From the NCBI GenBank assembly GCA_026387055.1, contig JAPLML010000432.1:1-8637 (forward strand): a stretch of 8,637 nt of DNA, read 5' to 3'. A program made the translations under genes and the position numbers. Each line of letters opens with the position of its first letter. Within the stretch, counting starts at the first letter, position 1. Shown in pieces: positions 5,399-8,637 of the stretch. The notes below the pieces were generated by a model. The model saw nothing but the letters and a program-made list of their open reading frames with translations. It ran no database searches and was not told the DNA's origin. The DNA comes from Planctomycetota bacterium. Its GTDB lineage: Bacteria; Planctomycetota; Phycisphaerae; FEN-1346.

Positions 5399-5575
5399 TC
5401 AGGCGATGGGCCCCGGCTGGGCCGGCGCAGCGGAGCGCGGGATGCGTGGCGCGATGAGGCGCAGGATATCGGCAGGCGTCGAACGCGCGTCTTCGTACCG
5501 CGCGCCCAAACGGTTGTCAATACGAATTCCGGTTTTTTCGCGCGCCACGTAGGCTCGCGCGATTTGGCCGCCCAT
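5399..5575 (-). CDS. possible small ORF, 58 codons, unrecognised
   Basis: An open frame runs from ATG at 5575 to TGA at 5401-5399, only 18 bases before the GTG of the CreD-like gene. It would encode a basic peptide beginning MGGQIARAYVAREKTGIRID and ending in a Pro/Ala-rich AAPAQPGPIA. By my count about three quarters of its codons end in G or C, which is below the larger genes here but not random-looking. Against it: there is no SD before the ATG, the ATG lies inside the CTTG-loop hairpin repeat, and a perfect TTGACA box lies within the frame. Downstream GTG or TTG codons could be alternative starts. I do not recognise it; it may be a leader peptide, a decayed gene, or chance. Confidence 0.25.
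   Translation of the reverse strand: MGGQIARAYVAREKTGIRIDNRLGARYEDARSTPADILRLIAPRIPRSAAPAQPGPIA
5492..5520 (-). promoter_or_regulatory. possible promoter for the CreD-like gene
   Basis: On the minus strand a perfect TTGACA (5520-5515) is followed after 17 bases by TACGAA (5497-5492), a weak -10 box. Transcription would start near 5485, giving a leader of about 105 bases before the GTG at 5380. The perfect -35 and ideal spacing are the case for it; the poor -10 and the overlapping small ORF are the case against it. Confidence 0.4.
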
Positions 5576-5594
5576 CTTGATGGGCGCGTTTTTT
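5564..5594 (+). repeat. CTTG-loop hairpin element, copy 2, with T-run
   Basis: The arms cgcccat (5569-5575) and atgggcg (5580-5586) pair around a CTTG loop, and six Ts follow at 5589-5594. It matches the element at 866-889 except for a compensated loop-closing pair and two flank bases. The T-run would make it a plus-strand terminator, but no plus-strand gene ends here; on the minus strand it would not terminate. Confidence 0.6.
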
Positions 5595-5636
5595 CACATT
5601 GGGCGAGCGCGGCGCCCCGAAGAGCACGCGCCCAGG

Positions 5637-5657
5637 TCGCCGCGGCGAGTCTTCGAC
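5637..5657 (-). repeat. 21-bp dispersed module, copy 2 (inverted)
   Basis: The reverse complement of this segment matches 771-791 at 20 of 21 positions. It contains a perfect 12-bp palindrome, TCGCCGCGGCGA (5637-5648), which recurs elsewhere in the window. It lies in the gap downstream of the 798-residue gene and is followed on the plus strand by GAGCGGCTAAATGCC. Confidence 0.5.
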
Positions 5658-5674
5658 ACGCTGAGCGGCTAAAT

Positions 5675-5693
5675 GCCGGGGCGTTGCCCCGGC
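5675..5693. repeat. GC-rich hairpin
   Basis: An eight-pair stem, gccggggc (5675-5682) with gccccggc (5686-5693), closes a three-base loop GTT. The core ggggcgttgcccc resembles ggggcattgcccc at 8324-8336 before thiS, so both may belong to one repeat family. It has no T-run in either direction. Confidence 0.55.
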
Positions 5694-5702
5694 CTACATC
5701 TA

Positions 5703-5728
5703 CGCGGCGGGCAAGACTGCCCGCCGCG
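5703..5728 (-). repeat. strong hairpin just after the 798-residue gene, possible 3' end
   Basis: An eleven-pair perfect stem (5703-5713 with 5718-5728) closes a four-base loop, starting 12 bases past the stop of the minus-strand gene. The position suits a transcript 3' end or an RNA-stabilising stem. No U-run follows on the minus strand, so I do not call an intrinsic terminator. Confidence 0.45.
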
Positions 5729-5740
5729 CAAGCCTGGGGC

Positions 5741-8137
5741 CTACTTCACCGGGTCCAGGATAGCCGGGGTGAGTTCCTTCTCGAAGTGCCGCTCGACGCG
5801 GGTCTCGTGCACCAGGCCGCGGTGCCAGCCGGCGGTGTGCTCGAACCCGCCCGTCAGGCTGGCGGCGGCTTCCGTGGCGTGGTAGCCCACCATCCACCCG
5901 AAGGCTCTCGGTTCCGGCGGCGTCGGGTCGGAAACCTGGGCCAGGTGCCGCAGCAGGAGGTCCATCTCGCTCTCGCCGGTCCGGCGGGTGGGGGCAGAGA
6001 GGCGCTGGGCGGCGGCCACCCAGCAGTAGACCTGGTCCCACGCGCCCAGGAACTGGATCGGCAGCTTCCTGCCCCGCGGGTCGAGGGGGAAGGCGGCGTA
6101 CTGCGTCATCGAATGGCGCAGGTGCTGGTCGAGGGCGGCGACGAACTGGGCCCACGGCCTCTCGGGGATCGAGAAGGCGTCGAGGTTGGCGGTGCCAACC
6201 TTGCCTAGCCCAAGCGTCTCGGCCACGCACCGGTGCCGGAGTAAGAGAAACATCGGCTTCGCCTCCATCGCCGATTCCAGGGTGGTGGCGGTGCCCTTGG
6301 CGGCGCTGGCGAAGGCGAGGCCCCGCGTGATCTCGTTGGCGAGCGACACGAGCGCGGTCGTGTAGGAGTTGCCGGTGAGCCTCATGGCCATGGCCTGGTG
6401 CTCCGGCGCGGGAAGCTGCAAGTCCGCCAGGTCCTGGAACGGCTTGAAGAACAGGTCCAGCTTGGCCCGCTCGTCCTTCCCGAGGGGGCCGATGCTGAGT
6501 TCGAGGGCCCCCATCTGCCGGACGAGGTCGTCGTACATCGCCCGGGCCCGCGCGGGGGAGTACGCCGCCACCGCCTTGACGCAAGAGTCGGAGCGGACGA
6601 GGCGCTCCAGGTCGCGGCCGAAAGTGGCCGTGGCCGCGTACGGCTGGGCGAGGGCGTCGGCGTCCGCCAGGGGCATCTTGCCCGCCGTCTCGGCGCTCTG
6701 GAGGAACGTGTCGGAGAACCGCTTGTAAAGGGGCGTGAGCTGGCCCGTCATGTCCTTGGGCGGCCAGGCGGGCAGCTTGCCGACGATGTCGATGATCGCC
6801 CGGACGTCGTAGGAGACCCGGTCGCCGGCGCCTGAGTCCTTGAAGGCCCGGTAGGAGAGGGTGGCGGCCCCCAGGAGGCCCTGCGACGCCTCGGCGCTCA
6901 AGGGGCCGGCGTCGAGGGCCCGGCGGTCGCGGTCGCCCTCGGCGTGCCGCCGCAGCATCGAGTAGCCCATCCGGCGCGTTGATTTCTTTTCAAGATATTC
7001 AAATGCTTCTTCGAGCGACTTCTGGCGGGCCGCCGCGTATCCCGGGTTGGCGGACTTGCTGCGGGCCAGGCCCTGGACGTACTCGGCCGCCGGGAACAGG
7101 GCGTCGAGCATCTCCAGGGCGCCCGCCCGGGCCCGCGGCACCTGGAGGCCTTGCTCCGCCACCGCCACGTACCGCTCGAGGGCCGTGCGGACCGCGAGCC
7201 AGCCGCTCGCCTCGCCGAGGTTCTTGGCGGCGGCGCGGATCATCTCCAGGCGGGCCTTGTCGTCGTCCGAGAGGCCGGGCGGCGGCGCAGGCGTCTCGCC
7301 CGCGGGGGCGGCCGCCGTTGTCCCGGTGGCGGAAGCGTCGGGCTTCTTCGGCTTCTCCGCCAGCTCGCGGAGCGTGACGTCGGCCTCGTACACCGCCTGC
7401 AAGGCGTCGGTGAAGAGGCCGAGGGCCGCCACGATCTTCTCTCTGCCGCCCTCCGCCCGCGAGTCGGTGTTGGCGAACTGGCCGACCGCCTTCTCCATGG
7501 CCGCGATGCCGCTCTTGGCCTCGGTGAGGGCCGCCGTGAAGGCGTCGCGGTCCGGCGCCGTTGGCGCGAGCGTCGCCTCCCGCGCGAGCGCGGCGGCGAT
7601 CCCGTCAAGGACGCCGTCGAGTACGGCCATGTTGTTCGCAAGGTACTGGCCGTACACGTCGAACTGGTACTTGAGGGGCGGACCCCAGGTCCAGCCGCGC
7701 GTGATGCACTCGAGCGCCATCTGCCGCGCGTAGAGGCGGGCGTCCATGGCCAGGGCGCCGGTGGTCGCGAGCTTCGCCCGGCCCGTAAGTCGCTTGATGT
7801 CGGCCTCAAGCTGGTCGATGGCCACATCGTGCCACATGGCCTGGGGATGGACGCGGGCGCCGGTGGCGTCGTACGGGCCGAGGTCCTGCTTCGCTTTCTC
7901 GATATCGTCGGGCAGGCGGCGGCGGAGGTCCGGGTCCTTCTCGCTTCCCGACCGGAGTTTGATCTCAAGATCACGCAGGCGCTTGGTGAGCAGTTCCTGG
8001 CGCGTCGGCTCGGCGGGGGGCTTGGCGGGAGGCTGCTTGGCGGCGGGCGGCTTCGCCGGCGGGGCGGCGGCGGGCGCGGCGCCGGCCAGGGCGCCGAGGA
8101 GAATCAGCACGCCCCCCGCTACGACCACGTGCCTCAT
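5741..8137 (-). CDS. large exported helical protein, unrecognised, 798 residues
   Basis: The start is the ATG at 8137, which has AGGAG eight bases upstream (8150-8146) and is followed at once by a signal peptide (basic MRH, hydrophobic core 4-20, AAPAAA cleavage region). The frame stays open a further 136 codons upstream but that part is low-complexity and is not used. After a Pro/Ala/Lys-rich segment (26-44, repeated PPAKPPA), residues 45-120 are charged and helical with coiled-coil character. An Ala-rich linker (about 262-288) separates this from a long, mostly helical C-terminal part. There is no lipobox, no later membrane segment and no catalytic motif that I recognise. Distinctive spots are MWHDVAIDQLEADIKRL (101-117), GWTWGPPLKYQFDVYGQYL (148-166) and the C-terminal WMVGYHATEAAASLTGGFEH (748-767). 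A periplasmic scaffold or binding role is conceivable, but I assign none. Ends at TAG (5743-5741). Confidence 0.82.
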   Translation of the reverse strand: MRHVVVAGGVLILLGALAGAAPAAAPPAKPPAAKQPPAKPPAEPTRQELLTKRLRDLEIKLRSGSEKDPDLRRRLPDDIEKAKQDLGPYDATGARVHPQAMWHDVAIDQLEADIKRLTGRAKLATTGALAMDARLYARQMALECITRGWTWGPPLKYQFDVYGQYLANNMAVLDGVLDGIAAALAREATLAPTAPDRDAFTAALTEAKSGIAAMEKAVGQFANTDSRAEGGREKIVAALGLFTDALQAVYEADVTLRELAEKPKKPDASATGTTAAAPAGETPAPPPGLSDDDKARLEMIRAAAKNLGEASGWLAVRTALERYVAVAEQGLQVPRARAGALEMLDALFPAAEYVQGLARSKSANPGYAAARQKSLEEAFEYLEKKSTRRMGYSMLRRHAEGDRDRRALDAGPLSAEASQGLLGAATLSYRAFKDSGAGDRVSYDVRAIIDIVGKLPAWPPKDMTGQLTPLYKRFSDTFLQSAETAGKMPLADADALAQPYAATATFGRDLERLVRSDSCVKAVAAYSPARARAMYDDLVRQMGALELSIGPLGKDERAKLDLFFKPFQDLADLQLPAPEHQAMAMRLTGNSYTTALVSLANEITRGLAFASAAKGTATTLESAMEAKPMFLLLRHRCVAETLGLGKVGTANLDAFSIPERPWAQFVAALDQHLRHSMTQYAAFPLDPRGRKLPIQFLGAWDQVYCWVAAAQRLSAPTRRTGESEMDLLLRHLAQVSDPTPPEPRAFGWMVGYHATEAAASLTGGFEHTAGWHRGLVHETRVERHFEKELTPAILDPVK

Positions 8138-8250
8138 GGTCGGATCTCCTGTGCGCAGACATACCTCGCCGGACGTAAAATCCTCACCCGATTGAACCCG
8201 CGCCAGGCACCGGCGGGTAGCGTGAAAACGCGGGGGCCGCCACTCACGAG

Positions 8251-8272
8251 CCCGGTCGCCGCGGCGACCGGG
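8251..8272. repeat. 22-bp perfect palindrome
   Basis: The segment equals its own reverse complement over all 22 bases, centred between 8261 and 8262, with TCGCCGCGGCGA at its core. It lies midway between two divergent genes, where a dimeric regulator could bind. The same 12-bp core occurs in four other places, including inside genes, which argues for an iterated genomic word rather than a dedicated operator. Confidence 0.6.
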
Positions 8273-8293
8273 AGACCCCGAAATCGCGCATCT

Positions 8294-8336
8294 CCCGCCG
8301 CTCCCGCGGCGGGCCCCAATAACGGGGCATTGCCCC
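8294..8336. repeat. hairpin followed by mutually exclusive stems
   Basis: Stem 8294-8301 with 8306-8313 (cccgccgc and gcggcggg) is followed by ggggc at 8324-8328, which can pair either with gcccc at 8313-8317 or with gcccc at 8332-8336. The arrangement lies upstream of the most likely thiS promoter, so it is probably DNA-level or repeat-derived rather than an attenuator. Confidence 0.45.
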
Positions 8337-8342
8337 CGCACC

Positions 8343-8371
8343 TTGATTGGCCGTGCCAGCGGCGCTCTACT
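8343..8371 (+). promoter_or_regulatory. possible promoter for thiS
   Basis: TTGATT (8343-8348) and TCTACT (8366-8371) are separated by 17 bases. Each matches the sigma70 consensus at four of six positions. Transcription would begin near 8378, leaving a leader of about 20 bases with the SD. It is a modest match found in the right place. Confidence 0.35.
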
Positions 8372-8398
8372 CGCGCCTTGGGTTGAGAGGTCTTGCGT

Positions 8399-8599
8399 AT
8401 GCGCATCAACGTCAATGGCGAGGGCCGCGAGGTGCCCCCGGGCACGACCGTCGCGGCCCTCCTGGAATTGCTCGCGGCGCCGCGGCAGGCGACCGCCGTC
8501 GAGGTGAACCGCCGGCTCGTGCCGCGCGCCGAGCACGCCGCCCACGCGCTGGCCGAGGGCGACGCCGTCGAGATCGTCACCCTGGTCGGCGGGGGATGA
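8399..8599 (+). CDS. thiS: ThiS sulfur carrier protein for thiazole synthesis
   Basis: This is a 66-residue ubiquitin-like protein. Its C-terminal glycine is adenylated and then thiocarboxylated to deliver sulfur to thiazole synthase (ThiG) in cytoplasmic thiamine synthesis. The features are the beta-grasp opening MRINVNGEGREVPPGTTVAA, the AVEVNRRLVPR segment typical of ThiS (compare AINQQIVPR in E. coli), DAVEIVTLVGGG at the end, and the C-terminal diglycine. The length matches the family. I place the start at ATG 8399 because GAGAGG (8385-8390) has an eight-base spacer to it; a TTG six bases earlier would have only two. ThiS is distinguished from MoaD by the NRRLVPR segment and the short length. 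It is divergent from the 798-residue gene, and thiG would be expected next but cannot be identified. Confidence 0.9.
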   Translation: MRINVNGEGREVPPGTTVAALLELLAAPRQATAVEVNRRLVPRAEHAAHALAEGDAVEIVTLVGGG

Positions 8600-8620
8600 C
8601 GCCGTTTCTGGAAAGATACG

Positions 8621-8637
8621 ATGATTTCTCTCGCGGT
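8621..8637 (+). CDS. possible start of the next gene, cut by the window edge
   Basis: An ATG at 8621 follows a GGAAAG (8610-8615) with a five-base spacer and opens a frame MISLA to the edge, 21 bases after the thiS stop. Spacing and strand suit the next gene of a thiS operon, but five codons are too few to identify it. It does not resemble a ThiG N-terminus clearly enough to name. Confidence 0.3.

Larger units (their letters stand above)
5381..5740. other. 360-bp intergenic region with promoter-like boxes, hairpins and a possible small ORF
   Basis: This gap lies between two minus-strand genes. From right to left it holds two strong GC hairpins just after the 798-residue gene (5703-5728 and 5675-5693), the 21-bp module (5637-5657), the CTTG-loop hairpin with a T-run on the plus strand (5564-5594), a minus-strand TTGACA promoter candidate (5492-5520), and a possible 58-codon ORF (5399-5575) overlapping that promoter. 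The SD of the CreD-like gene lies at its left end. Confidence 0.6.
8138..8398. other. divergent intergenic region between the exported-protein gene and thiS
   Basis: The 261-bp gap carries the SD of the minus-strand gene (8146-8150), a small stem (8196-8201 with 8213-8218), a 22-bp perfect palindrome (8251-8272), an eight-pair stem (8294-8301 with 8306-8313), overlapping alternative stems (8313-8336), a possible plus-strand promoter (8343-8371) and the thiS SD (8385-8390). I see no gene and no TPP-riboswitch core. Confidence 0.6.

Noticed and set aside
5564..5594. Intrinsic terminator for a minus-strand gene
   Set aside because: The T-run follows the stem on the plus strand only, and no plus-strand gene ends there. 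The same hairpin elsewhere (866-889) has no T-run.
8200..8398. TPP riboswitch before thiS
   Set aside because: Neither the CUGAGA nor the ACCUGA-type conserved core of the thiamine pyrophosphate aptamer is present; TTGAGAGG at 8383-8390 is simply the SD.
8138..8545. N-terminal extension of the 798-residue protein by 136 codons
   Set aside because: The extension is Arg/Gly/Pro-rich low-complexity translation of palindromic intergenic DNA, overlaps thiS on the other strand, and would bury a clear signal peptide and a well-placed SD before the ATG at 8137.

Overview
The window is high-GC bacterial DNA (roughly two thirds G+C by eye). A member of the Planctomycetota, perhaps a Phycisphaerae-like lineage, is the best guess. 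The support is indirect: small membrane and lipoprotein families that I associate with that phylum, TTG and GTG starts behind strong Shine-Dalgarno (SD) sites, and intergenic regions packed with short repeats and GC-rich hairpins. No marker gene settles the taxonomy.

Layout: (1) 1-748, plus strand: 3' part of an rmlD/rfbD-type dTDP-4-dehydrorhamnose reductase gene, cut by the window edge. (2) 749-984: repeat-filled gap holding two five-unit heptamer arrays and a hairpin. (3) 985-3490, minus strand: a compact cluster read right to left. It has a GHSGG alpha/beta-hydrolase lipoprotein (2657-3490), a paralogous lipoprotein that keeps the serine elbow but has lost the usual C-terminal histidine (1610-2533), a TM2-like small membrane protein (1206-1613) and a 73-residue membrane protein (985-1206). 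The last three overlap by 4 and 1 bases and are surely co-translated. The two hydrolase genes are separated by a heptamer inverted repeat. (4) 3491-3775: a leader with a possible promoter, and a branched palindromic element flanked by 13-bp direct repeats. (5) 3776-5380, minus strand: a membrane protein whose C-terminal half looks CreD-like. (6) 5381-5740: gap with a perfect TTGACA box, a possible 58-codon ORF, and several hairpins. (7) 5741-8137, minus strand: a 798-residue exported helical protein that I do not recognise. (8) 8138-8398: divergent intergenic region with a 22-bp perfect palindrome and hairpins. (9) 8399-8599, plus strand: thiS, the thiamine sulfur carrier, followed by what may be the first codons of another gene.

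The genes do not form one recognisable pathway. RmlD (dTDP-rhamnose for envelope polysaccharide) and ThiS (thiazole synthesis) are housekeeping genes on either side of a block of envelope proteins: lipoproteins, small membrane proteins, a large membrane protein and an exported protein. I see no phage, transposase, CRISPR, toxin-antitoxin or defence signature. The most unusual content is the repeat architecture: heptamer arrays that all come in fives, a hairpin family with a compensatory base-pair change, an iterated 12-bp palindrome in coding and non-coding DNA, and a branched element between 13-bp direct repeats. The paired active hydrolase and apparent pseudo-hydrolase are the most interesting gene-level observation.
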